From positions 1 through 19,375 of the forward strand of contig CALDPJ010000171.1 of NCBI GenBank assembly GCA_937911795.1: a stretch of 19,375 nucleotides of DNA. Direction: 5' to 3'. The position numbers and the translations under genes are program-made. The notes beneath the pieces are model-generated. The model was not told where the DNA came from. It worked only from the letters and a program-made list of their open reading frames with translations, and did not search any database. This document shows, one piece after another, positions 8,325-17,500 of this stretch (the first letter of the stretch is position 1; the number at the start of each line of letters is the position of its first letter). The DNA comes from an uncultured Flavobacteriales bacterium (GTDB taxonomy: Bacteria > Bacteroidota > Bacteroidia > Flavobacteriales_D > SKUL01).

Positions 8325-8332
8325 CAAATGTA
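8325..8332 (-). promoter_or_regulatory. Bacteroidota -7 element for the AT-hook protein gene
   Basis: On the minus strand this reads TACATTTG, a full match to TAnnTTTG, 33 bp before the ATG at 8292. A TTTT (3 of 4 to the -33 TTTG) lies 19 bases upstream of it. The predicted leader is about 25 bases. The region is AT-rich and divergent with the dehydratase promoter about 45 bp away. Confidence 0.5.
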
Positions 8333-8375
8333 CAAACATTTATTATTATAGAAAAGAATAGTAAAATAATAGCGC

Positions 8376-8383
8376 TAACTTTG
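8376..8383 (+). promoter_or_regulatory. Bacteroidota -7 element for the dehydratase/racemase gene
   Basis: TAACTTTG matches TAnnTTTG exactly. It lies 67 bp before the ATG at 8450, which gives a leader of about 60 bases. No clear TTTG is present at the -33 distance, where the sequence is A-rich. No hairpin or riboswitch-like structure was seen in the leader. Confidence 0.45.
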
Positions 8384-8449
8384 ATATAGAAAACGAAATG
8401 GCACCGAATCCTTTGCGCGGAATCGTAGTTAAAAACCTAAAACCTATCA

Positions 8450-9382
8450 ATGAACCTGAAGCCTAATCACCTTGTACAGTCTGCTCAGCGGATAGAAATG
8501 TTTATAAATCGTACCCCGGTTTTGACGAATGCCGCTATAGATGAAGTTAGCGGTGCAAAGGTGTTTTTGAAATGTGAAAATTTGCAGAAAATTGCAGCGT
8601 TTAAGATTCGTGGTGCATTTAATATGATTTTGTCACTCTCACCTGACCAATTAAAAAACGGTGTAGCCACGCACTCTTCAGGAAATCATGCGCAGGCTGT
8701 GGCACTGGTTGCTCAAACCCTGGGACTCAATGCACACATTGTTATGCCATCCAATAGTCCGGAGATTAAAATAAAAGGTGTTCGGGAACACAAAGCCAGC
8801 ATAACCTTCTGCGAACCCACTTTACAAGACAGGGAAAAAACGCTGAAGCAGGTGATCGAAAAAACCGGAGCAACGTTTATTCCACCTTACGATCATGAAC
8901 TAATCATTGCCGGACAAGCTACCGCTGCCATGGAACTGATTGGCGATCATCCGGAACTGGATGCAATCATTGCTCCCCTGGGCGGTGGTGGTTTACTGAG
9001 CGGAACGGGACTGGCCGCACGATTTTTTTCTCCGGGCACCAAAGTGTATGGCGCCGAACCCGAAGCCGTCAATGATGGACAACGATCTTTCCGCAGTGGT
9101 GAATTAAAATATAATCCGCCGACTGCTACAACCATTGCAGATGGCCTCCGAACCCATCTCAGTCCGCTTACTTTTGCTTACATCTCGGCAAACACCACAG
9201 ATATTTTCACGGTTCCGGAAGCGTCAATCATCGCTGCGATGGAAATGATTCAGAACCGGCTGAAGGTAATTGTAGAACCTTCGGCTGCCGTTCCGTTGGC
9301 CGTTTTAATTGAACACAAAAAATATTTCACCGGTCAGTCGGTCGGGATTATTCTTTCGGGCGGAAATGTAGATCATCCTTAA
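8450..9382 (+). CDS. PLP-dependent threonine/serine dehydratase or serine racemase (fold type II)
   Basis: A 310-residue single-domain enzyme of the tryptophan-synthase-beta fold, with no C-terminal ACT/regulatory domain. The PLP lysine is Lys52 in AAFKIRGAF. The substrate loop is THSSGNHAQA (residues 74-83), the phosphate-binding glycine loop is GGGG (178-181) and the motif that binds the pyridine nitrogen is SGGN (303-306). Asn44-Leu45 in CENLQ fits the threonine dehydratase family. Two details favour the serine-racemase subgroup: SSGNH, where many threonine dehydratases have S-A-GNH, placing a Ser at the racemase re-face base position, and Glu203 and Asp209 in GAEPEAVND at positions matching the divalent-metal site of mammalian serine racemase. 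It could deaminate L-threonine/L-serine to 2-oxobutyrate/pyruvate, racemise serine, or both. It has its own promoter and is followed by a 94-bp gap. Confidence 0.88.
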   Translation: MNLKPNHLVQSAQRIEMFINRTPVLTNAAIDEVSGAKVFLKCENLQKIAAFKIRGAFNMILSLSPDQLKNGVATHSSGNHAQAVALVAQTLGLNAHIVMPSNSPEIKIKGVREHKASITFCEPTLQDREKTLKQVIEKTGATFIPPYDHELIIAGQATAAMELIGDHPELDAIIAPLGGGGLLSGTGLAARFFSPGTKVYGAEPEAVNDGQRSFRSGELKYNPPTATTIADGLRTHLSPLTFAYISANTTDIFTVPEASIIAAMEMIQNRLKVIVEPSAAVPLAVLIEHKKYFTGQSVGIILSGGNVDHP

Positions 9383-9415
9383 AAAGTACTCACACCTCGA
9401 ACCAAAAAAAGTACT
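9381..9415 (+). repeat. Direct repeat AAAAAGTACT x2
   Basis: AAAAAGTACT occurs at 9381-9390, where its first two bases complete the dehydratase stop codon, and again at 9406-9415, with starts 25 bp apart. Each contains the palindrome AGTACT and each is followed by a CGAA (bases 9398-9401 and 9418-9421). It lies just upstream of the promoter of the membrane protein/regulator pair and could be an operator. No function is shown. Confidence 0.4.
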
Positions 9416-9422
9416 GTCGAAA

Positions 9423-9454
9423 TTTGGTTTACACCATAAACTACTTTACTTTTA
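9423..9454 (+). promoter_or_regulatory. Candidate promoter of the membrane protein/winged-helix unit
   Basis: TTTG (9423-9426) and TACTTTTA (9447-9454) are separated by 20 bases, close to the Bacteroidota arrangement TTTG-N19-TAnnTTTG with only the last -7 base off. Transcription would start near 9461, about 15 bases before the ATG at 9477. The double AAAAAGTACT repeat lies immediately upstream. Confidence 0.45.
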
Positions 9455-9476
9455 CTGAACACAAAAACTTTCAACT

Positions 9477-10058
9477 ATGAAAACTACATTTCAAAATCCT
9501 GAAGAAAGCATTGCACTCATCCAGTCAATGATAGCCCGGTCGCGGCGAAATTTCAAACACAACAGCTTCTATTTCCTGCTGTGGGGAATACTTATGTTTG
9601 CCGGTGGTCTTACCGAATTTTTCCTGCTGCAATCACAGTACGATCTTTTCTGGATCGGTTGGCCGGTACTGAGCATTGTTGGCGGCATAGGAACCGGAAT
9701 TTATGCCATGCGCCAAAAAGGTTATTCCGCTGGTGAATCCTATGCCGACACCATCACCGGCTATGTTTGGTTGACCTACGGAATTTCGCTCTTCTGCATG
9801 ATCATCACCGGAATCATGACCAACACCAACCCGGGTATTCTGGTATTGCTTCTGACCGGACTACCGACTTTTCTCACCGGACGAATTATAAAACATCAAC
9901 CGCTCATTATTGGCGGAATCGTTTTCTGGATCGCCGGGTTGGCAGGACTTCTGGTGGATCCTCTCTACGTTCCTTTAATATTTAGTACCGCTATTCTATT
10001 CGGATATTTATTTCCGGGATTCACGCTTCTAAAAGCCGAGAAAACAAATCATGTTTAA
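9477..10058 (+). CDS. Six-TM membrane protein paired with a winged-helix regulator
   Basis: 193 residues. A hydrophilic N-terminus of about 30 residues with a basic stretch (RSRRNFKH) precedes six predicted TM helices at about 33-51, 57-77, 93-113, 118-137, 143-160 and 165-185, with only short loops. No catalytic motif or known transporter signature was recognised. The gene overlaps the following regulator gene by 8 bp, so the two are translated together. Bacteroidota often carry small multi-TM proteins of unknown role next to HTH_34/MarR-like regulators, and the membrane protein may sense a signal or be the target controlled by the regulator. That link is inference from position only. Confidence 0.8.
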   Translation: MKTTFQNPEESIALIQSMIARSRRNFKHNSFYFLLWGILMFAGGLTEFFLLQSQYDLFWIGWPVLSIVGGIGTGIYAMRQKGYSAGESYADTITGYVWLTYGISLFCMIITGIMTNTNPGILVLLLTGLPTFLTGRIIKHQPLIIGGIVFWIAGLAGLLVDPLYVPLIFSTAILFGYLFPGFTLLKAEKTNHV

Positions 10059-10338
10059 GGATTTAAATCCCATACTTCACGCGCCTCTGCGGTTGGCGGT
10101 TGTTTCCTTATTAATGGAAGCCACTTACCTTAATTTTAAATATTTGCAGGAGCAGACCGGTTCAACGGCCGGAAATCTGAGCGTGCAGTTGAAAAAACTC
10201 GAAGAGGCAGATTATATAACCATAGAAAAACGGTTTAAAAACAACTACCCCGAAACGAGGTGTAAGCTCAAACCAGCGGGGCGCGAAGCGTTTGCAGAAT
10301 ATGTTTCCAGTCTGGAACAGTATATCAACCGGAAATAA
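10051..10338 (+). CDS. Small winged-helix transcriptional regulator (HTH_34 / MarR-like)
   Basis: A 95-residue stand-alone winged-helix DNA-binding domain. The start fits LNPILHAPLRLAVVSLL, the usual opening of this family. A recognition helix follows at about residues 38-52 (TAGNLSVQLKKLEEA), then the wing with YITIEKRFKNNYPETRC, and the closing LKPAGREAFAEYV typical of HTH_34/transcriptional-regulator proteins related to MarR/ArsR. No ligand-binding domain is present; it should dimerise through its terminal helices. Its ATG lies inside the last codons of the membrane protein gene (ATGTTTAA), a coupling that suggests one functional unit and probable autoregulation. It ends 14 bp before the convergent M48 protease gene. 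Confidence 0.88.
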   Translation: MFKDLNPILHAPLRLAVVSLLMEATYLNFKYLQEQTGSTAGNLSVQLKKLEEADYITIEKRFKNNYPETRCKLKPAGREAFAEYVSSLEQYINRK

Positions 10339-10352
10339 GAACTTTTGCTCCG

Positions 10353-11144
10353 CTATTTCTGATAGTGCTTCATCGCCTCTGGCAGAAACTCTTCAATATC
10401 CTTGATGCGGCGTTGGTTGCTCGGGTGTGTACTCAACCATTCCGGCGGTTGAGATCCCCCCACTTCTGCCATTCGTTCCCAAAAGGCGGCTGCCTGGCCC
10501 GGATCATAACCGGCCATAGCCATAAAAACCATTCCGAGTTGATCGGCTTCGCTTTCGTGGCTTCTTGAGTAAGCCAATGTTCCCAATGCCGAACCAATAC
10601 CATAACTCTGCAACAGAAGATCACGTGCCAGTCCGGGTTTTTCACTGGTTAGAATATCCAGTGTCGCCCCGGCACCATTGACTACCACCGCCTGGCTCAT
10701 GCGCTCATTACCATGTCGTGCAACGGCGTGTGCAATTTCGTGTCCCATTACTACGGCCACTCCGGTTTCATCGCGGCAAACAGGAATAATACCGGTATAG
10801 AATACCACTTTACCACCGGGCATACACCAGGCATTCACCGTAGGGTCGTTTACCAGATTAAATTCCCACTGAAAACCTTCGATTCGTTTGGTTTGCTTTA
10901 TATTCTTCATGTACTCTTCTACAGCAGCAGAAATTTTATTTCCGACATCCTGCACCATCTTCGCTTGTGTATCAAAATCTCCGACCACCTGAGCCTCGGA
11001 TAAAAATTCGCTGTAGGCCGTAAGGCTCATTTCAATCATCGTACTTTCGGGGTACAGATTAACCTGTTTTCTTCCGCTAATGGGAACGGTAGAACATCCT
11101 ATAAACAGGACAAAGGTCAGCAAGGTTGTAAATCGTCGGTGCAT
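10353..11144 (-). CDS. M48 family zinc metalloprotease, lipoprotein
   Basis: A 263-residue M48 peptidase. The N-terminus (RRFTTLLTFVLFIGC) is a lipoprotein signal with Cys17, followed by STVPISGRKQVNL, the recurring start of envelope M48 lipoproteins such as E. coli LoiP and YcaL. The zinc motif is HEIAH (residues 135-139) and the third ligand is expected at Glu197 in SHESEADQLG (195-204). MPGGKVVFYTGI and the late STHPSNQRRI motif complete the family pattern. No TPR or PDZ domain follows. It should sit on the periplasmic face of the outer (or inner) membrane and degrade misfolded envelope proteins; the membrane and substrate are inferred. It follows clpS at 54 bp in the same orientation and may be co-transcribed with it. 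Confidence 0.93.
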   Translation of the reverse strand: MHRRFTTLLTFVLFIGCSTVPISGRKQVNLYPESTMIEMSLTAYSEFLSEAQVVGDFDTQAKMVQDVGNKISAAVEEYMKNIKQTKRIEGFQWEFNLVNDPTVNAWCMPGGKVVFYTGIIPVCRDETGVAVVMGHEIAHAVARHGNERMSQAVVVNGAGATLDILTSEKPGLARDLLLQSYGIGSALGTLAYSRSHESEADQLGMVFMAMAGYDPGQAAAFWERMAEVGGSQPPEWLSTHPSNQRRIKDIEEFLPEAMKHYQK

Positions 11145-11198
11145 AGTAACAATTAAATTACATGATATTTTGAAATTTCGGAAGCACCTGCTGCAGAA

Positions 11199-11474
11199 TT
11201 ATTCAATTTCTGCTGAAAGGCCCCTATCCAGAAGTGCAGTGCAAGGTGGCTTTAATTCTTCATAACTCCCTCTTTTCACCGAACATTTTCCGTTGTAATG
11301 TACAATCATGGTACACTGCTCGGCCTGGAGTGCGTCGTGATCGCAAATTTCCATCAGCGATTCAATCACATAATCAAAGGTGTTGACGTTGTCATCGTAA
11401 AGAACGATTTCATATTCATCAACCAATTGCTCTACAGCAACATCCTGTTCTCTTGTCTTCGGTGAATTTGCCAT
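11199..11474 (-). CDS. clpS: ClpS adaptor of the Clp protease
   Basis: A 91-residue ClpS homologue. After a flexible N-terminal tail of about 20 residues comes YEIVLYDDNVNTFDYVIESLM, split here as YEIVLYDDN and VNTFDYVIES, equivalent to the substrate-binding region of ClpS, then the EQCTMIVHYNGKCSVKRGSYEELKP core with the metal-site/His region typical of Bacteroidota ClpS, and LLDRGLSAEIE at the end. ClpS binds the ClpA or ClpC N-domain and hands over N-degron substrates with bulky hydrophobic N-termini to ClpAP/ClpCP in the cytoplasm. The protein is near the normal family length. A candidate promoter lies in the short gap upstream, so it may be expressed apart from the giant gene before it. 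Confidence 0.94.
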   Translation of the reverse strand: MANSPKTREQDVAVEQLVDEYEIVLYDDNVNTFDYVIESLMEICDHDALQAEQCTMIVHYNGKCSVKRGSYEELKPPCTALLDRGLSAEIE

Positions 11475-11500
11475 ACCTGAATGTAATCAAGGTTTCTGTA

Positions 11501-11508
11501 CAAAGGTA
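11501..11508 (-). promoter_or_regulatory. Bacteroidota -7 element for clpS
   Basis: The minus strand reads TACCTTTG, an exact match to TAnnTTTG, 27 bp before the clpS ATG (11474), in the 46-bp gap between clpS and the end of the giant gene. The region 19 bases upstream falls inside the giant gene and shows no TTTG. The predicted leader is about 20 bases. Confidence 0.45.
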
Positions 11509-11520
11509 CGGCAATTGATT

Positions 11521-14500
11521 TTAACGGCTTTTTCTGTTTCGGGCGGATTCCAGATCCAGCAGGAAACCGAGCGCCATTGCCCGTACCTCTACGTATTCAA
11601 CGCCTGCTTCGATGAATTGTTGACGCAATGCTTCGGCATCTTCATAATTCTCGGTTGGGCGCGAGAGGTAATGCATCTTGCCGTTTGGTAATTCAAGGCG
11701 TGAAACTCCCGCCTGGGGAATCTGCAAAATTGCATCCGCCGTATTCTGTGGCATTCCGGTACCAAAGGCTCCAAGGTCCACAACAAATCGTATATCTTCC
11801 GGGTCGAAATCGGCGGCATCCACAAACTCACTTTCGGGAATTTCCTCCAGAACTACCGGTGACGTTGTGCCCGCCGCAGTTTCTACTTCCGACTCAACGG
11901 GCGCAGTTTCAGGATTCGGAACACGGCGTGCATTGGCGAGAGCGCTCTCACCTTCGGAGGCAAGAATTTCTCTTGCGCGGGCAACGGTTATGCGTTCTCC
12001 GTTGTAATATGCGGTAATGAATGCGTCGGCCACTCCGTTGTTGATGACCAGTTGCCGGTGATCCTGAGCAAATTCAACAGACGGAAACATTCCCGATGTG
12101 TAGCGGATTTTTCCTTCTGCTGTTCGTTCGCTGTTGAGCGGTGTAATATCTGCAAGTTGAGCGGAGGTCACCGGAGTCGAGTACACCCCTACCTGCACGG
12201 TAAAGAACAAACCGCGCACCCGCTCAACCTGAACCGCCGGTGCGGCATCGGGATCGTTGTAGTAATCTGTGGCCGAACTCTCGGGCAACAGCTCCGGAGA
12301 CCCGATTTCAATCGCCGATGGTGTTTCACTACCAGCAGCTCTCTCCTCATTAATTGATTCGGTTCTGTCTGTCGGAGTTGCAGTTTGCGCTAATTCATCT
12401 TCTGTCCGGACGGGTCTTTCCTCTGAGGAAGTATTTTCGATAACAGGAGTTGTGGTGCGTTGATCTGCATTTCGCTGCTGAGCGGTCTGCGCTGCCGCAA
12501 TGATTTCTGCAGCTTCGGCTTCGTTCAGGGCCCGATTCAGCGGCACCCGCTGGCCATTCAGGTAAGCCACCACAAATGCGTCGCTGTACCCCATTTGGCG
12601 AATGCTGTTTTTGGCTGCATCCGCTCTGTCATATTGCACGAATAATCCGGCTGAATAACGGGTAATTCCATCTCCTACCCGATCGCCGCGCAAAGGACTG
12701 AATCCGGTGAAGTGATCCTGAGGAATCGGATTGCGGAAGGCTCCAACCTGTACCGCGAAAACAAGTCCGTCGGGCCATTCTACTCCAACCGGAATGGGGT
12801 TTTCATCAGAATAAGGAGCCGCATTGGATGTCAGTTCAAACACTTCTTCCACTCCTGCAGCGATTTCTATTCCAGGCAAAGCATCTATCGGGCTTTCTTC
12901 GGTCGCAACCACCCGTTCGGGAGTGGTTTCAACAACTGGCTCTGATCTTTCTTCCGGAACCGTACGCACTACAGGAGTCTCCTCCGGCTCGGTTGTTCTG
13001 GTGACTTCCCTTTCTTCCGGCTGTTGTGGTTCAGCAATTTCTGCGACCGATCTTTCTTCCACAGTTACGGATGCTGAAGCAATTTGCTGCAACTCTTCGG
13101 CCTGGGTTGAGCTCAGTGTTGCAAGCAATGAATCGGCCTGAGTGCGCGCATTTTCAGCCTGACTGCTGTATTGGCTCATTTCATCGCGCAGGCGTTGAGC
13201 CATCTCAAATAAATCGCGGGCATTCTTTTGTAATTCTGCTGCCCGGTCAAATGCTTCGTTCTTCAGCGCTTCATCGGTTTCTGCTTCGGCCCGCGCGGTT
13301 TCGGCCTCAGATTCGATCAACATCTGATCTGCCTGAAGCAAAAGATTGTCTGCTGCAGTATGGCGCTCGGTCCGCAATATTTCAAGGCTGTCGGCAACCC
13401 ACTGGTGTTTGAACCAGTCGAGATAAACCGGATTGGCTTCAATGCGTTCCAACGCTTCCGGAGTTAAAAAGAAATGCATTTCAAGCGCTTCTTTCAGCTC
13501 GGCGTCTTCTACAGCATACAATTCTTCACCGGTGATTACAGATTGTGCTTCGGGAACGATTTCTTCAATTACCGCCGGAGTGGTTACTTGCCGGGGTTCG
13601 GAAGTATGTTGCGTCGGAACATTTCGTTCTGCCACCGCAGAAGCAGCAATAATATCATCGAGGCTTTCGGTGCGATGTACAACCTGCGCTGTTGAAATTA
13701 ACGGGTCATTCCAGGCTACTAAATTTCCCTTTCTCCAGGTTGTCAAGGCCTGATTAACCCTTGAAAATTGCTGGATGGCTGCAACCTCTTTCTCAAAGGC
13801 TTCTTTCTGCAACCGAAGGCGCTCGGAAGGATCAGTAGTTGCGTTGGCCATAGTTCGCAGTTCAATGGCTTCATCACGCGATGCTATAGCTGCGTTTTGA
13901 GCTTCGGATGCACTGCGCAATTCAAATTCTTCCAAACCACCTGGCGGAGTTGTTGTCAATATTTCGAGCACTTCAGAATTGCTGATTTCATAAAAATCGA
14001 TCTCCCGTCGATTGGCATCTGCCACCCGCTTTTGCAGCGACAGCTCCGAACGCATCAATGACTTCAATTCGTCTTGTGCCGCGGCATCCAAAGGCTGCTC
14101 TCCATGTGCGCTTACAAAATCTACGATTCTCTGCTGATGCCGTTGCAAATCTCCGGCAATGGTTTCCATATCGAGCGAAGCATTCAGCGATTTATATTCG
14201 AGATTATCGATTTCGCCGAAGACGGTATATTCATCCAGATCTCCAACGATTCCAGCTTCACGCTGAATAAACCCATCGAGCGCTTCTGTGAATGCTGCAT
14301 CGGTCATGACTGGTGCGACTTCCGGTGAAGCATCCGCCGTTTGATCGGTTTCATTGGCAGCCACCTCCGGTTCCGTCTGAATTTCTTCGCTCTCATCAAG
14401 ACCAGCAACAGATTCTGTGGCCGGTTCCATGGCAGGTTCTTCAGGTGCCTCTTTCAATTGCTCAGAAAGAGCAAACAGTGATTCGTAGGCAATGACTTTT

Positions 14501-17500
14501 TCCTGCCGGACTGTCTGAAGCTCCTGGATGGTTTCCTGAATCTCTTCCTTTTCCGGGTTGGTACTTACCGCATCCATTTCTGAAACCAGTTCTACCAGGC
14601 GCTCGTCAATTTGATCAACAACCGACTGCTCCAATTGTGCTTTTTCGAGTGTTTTAGCATATGGCTCCTGCTCGGAAAGTTCTATTTCCCAGTATTTTTT
14701 TACATAACCGGCATCTACTTCTTGTGTGACTATGGAATTCTCAGCTGCAAACGATCCGCGTTTCAATTCAACCAGTCGCATTTCGTTCAACTCAACTTCT
14801 CTGGCCTTGAGCTTGCGGATTTGCTGCAACTGGCTGATAGAATTAGCAATTCTTAATTGTTCTCTCGGCGGAGAATCTTCGGCGATTTGGCGATAGGTTT
14901 CCGTTTGCTCATCGATTTGATCAATAAGCGCCTGGTGGAGTTCTGTCTCCATAGCGACCTTTTCACTTTCGTCGATCGGAGCATCCTTGATTTTTTTCAG
15001 CGCCGCTTCATATCCCGAATCAATATCTTTGTAGCTGATGGACTCGGCTGCCGGAATTTCATCTGCGGTTTTTGGCGTTTTAACCGGCTGTGAAACCTGT
15101 GGTGCGGCCTCTTCGGTGATAATTCCATTGGCCTCCATCAAAATTTCGGTACTGGTTTTTGGTGTACCTCCTTGTTCGGAAACGAGCTGATTCTCGCTAA
15201 AGGCAATGTCCTCGGCCATCTGTTTCCTCAACAACTGCATCAGCTCAAGATCCCGGGCATCGTCCTCCTGTAATTCGGCAGCAGGAATATCTTCGAGAAG
15301 GGATATTCTTTCATCCATTTTCGAGATGAATTCACGATCCAGTTCATTCTTTTTTCGAATGGATTGTTCGCGGCTCATTTGTTTTTCACCAAGAACCTGC
15401 AGTTTTTCCTGGTATCCCGGATCGATCTCATCGTATATCGGATCTCTCTGAACAATGGTTTGCGTCAGGCGTTCTGCAGAAGCTGGCGGCTCAACGGAAG
15501 GAACTGCTTCGGGGCTTTGTTCGGCAATGTCAGCCTGATCTTCTGCGTCATCCTCTGCGGTAATGGAATATGGTTTCGCATCCCGGGTTTCCAATGTTGT
15601 CAGCTGTTCTTCGGCCTGTTCGATTTCCTGTACCTTTTTATATTTCAGCTCCTGAAAATCGGCCAGTTTTTTATCGATGCTATCACGTTTCGCACCAGCA
15701 GTTAGTTGTGCACGTTCCTGTTCCAATTCCGCAACCGATTCATCGATGATGTTCATCCAGTCACGGGCGGCGGCAATTTCATGCTGTACATCTTCCTTGC
15801 TTCGGGGTGCGCTATTTTCAACCGAAGCTGTAGATTTCGGCTGAGGCAATTCATATTTCTCAACAAATGCATTTAAATCGGCTTCATTAGAAAAAGCTTC
15901 GATAGCGACGTTACTTTCCTCTTCGAGAATGTTCTGCACCACCGACATATTGAATTCCATGGATGCCGTTTCACTTTCAACATTTCCTACCTGAGCCTGA
16001 ATCTCCGGGATTGCTTCTTTATTGAAAGTTGTCAGTTGATCAGAAGGAATGTAGGTGTCGGTTTGTTGATTGCTGATTTTATTGAATAAATCAGCTTGTG
16101 CTGCCAGTGATTCCGCTTCGTTTTGTGCGGGCTCAAGGGTTGTCAGCAATTCCTGAATCTGATTCTGAAGATCCTGATGATCTTCCTTCAATGTTTCCAA
16201 CTCTCGCTGGATATCCTGTTTATCCTTACTTTTTGCAGCATCCAGGTGAAGCTCGCGGTTCTTTATCCGCAATGCCAGCGAACGCTCTTCCTCGCGCAAT
16301 TCTTCAGCCTTTCGGGAATCATTTTCAACTTTATTTTTCGCCTCCCGAACCAGCGCCTGTATTCTTTCCGATTCATCCACCTCGTGAACCGGATTGCTGC
16401 GCTGACTGACTTCCCGCTCTTTTAAGGCAGCGAAAGATTCGAGAACTTTTTCTTTTTCGCCGGTTTGAAGGGCGGCTTCAAGATCCCCCGCCAGGGCTTC
16501 GGCAATTTGCTCCTCGCGCTCTATTTCGTACAGCCGCTCATCCAACTGTTGAGACAATTGCAAAGCAACCCGCGCTTCTTCCGACTGTTTCTCAGCCGCA
16601 AATTTGCTGGCCAGAGCATCCATGAGATATTTTCTGCTGATGCTTTCTTCACCCACAGCATCAGCGAGTCTGAGCTGATCTTCTGCATCACGGGCAGCCT
16701 TTTCTGCACTTTGTTGTTTTTTCTGAGCGAGCGTGAATGCGTAATCCCTTTGCTCGCGAATATTTTCCGATTTATCTGTGAGTTTTGATTGTTCGGCACG
16801 GGCATTTTCAAGAACTTTTTCGTTGGAGAGAGATGTAGAAAATCCGGCTTCGAGATATGCCTGCGAAAGATCACCGGAAGTTGTTGACGCTGTTTGGCCG
16901 GCAGTTGATTCATCATAATTGACTTCTAACCCTGCGCGATTTTTAAGTACACCTTGCGCCAGCGTGTACAAATCTATATCCAACGGCTTGTCGAAGTTGT
17001 TTTTGATGACGAGCTTTTCGATGGCGTTGTTAACTGTCAATGTGAGTTCCTGCGAGTACGCCACCACCTTATCATTGGGTGGAACCTCTACAATTCCATT
17101 GTGTGCCAGCTTACTTCCTTCGGCATCCACTGTAAATTTGTAGCGACCACTGCGTGGAAGATCAATGACATAATTGCCGGTGGCCGGATCGGTAAGATAT
17201 TGGCCAATGAGCGCATTGGAGGTAGCATCTGTCACGGTGATTTCGGCCGACTGGCCAACGTAGTCTGCGTCTGAAACAAACTTTCCTTTGATGAGTACGA
17301 GTTGTAATGCGTTGGTAGAAACGGCTACACGGTATACGTGCATCCGTCCGTGTCCGCTGCTCCTCGCCGAAGCAAAATAGGCCAGTTCATGATTTTTGTC
17401 GGTGATGTACAACATGTCGTCATCCGGTGAATTAACCGCAAAATCCAGATTCACAGGAGCGGTAAATGAATCATCGGAACTGCTGTATGTGCTCCGGAAA

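Noticed and set aside
9381..9420. Rho-independent terminator after the dehydratase
   Set aside because: The AAAAAGTACT copies are direct repeats. Pairing of AGTACT with itself gives only a 6-bp stem with a large loop and no T tract.
16521..16916. 131-codon minus-strand frame inside the giant gene
   Set aside because: A shifted-frame shadow of the coiled coil; the main frame continues without a break through it.
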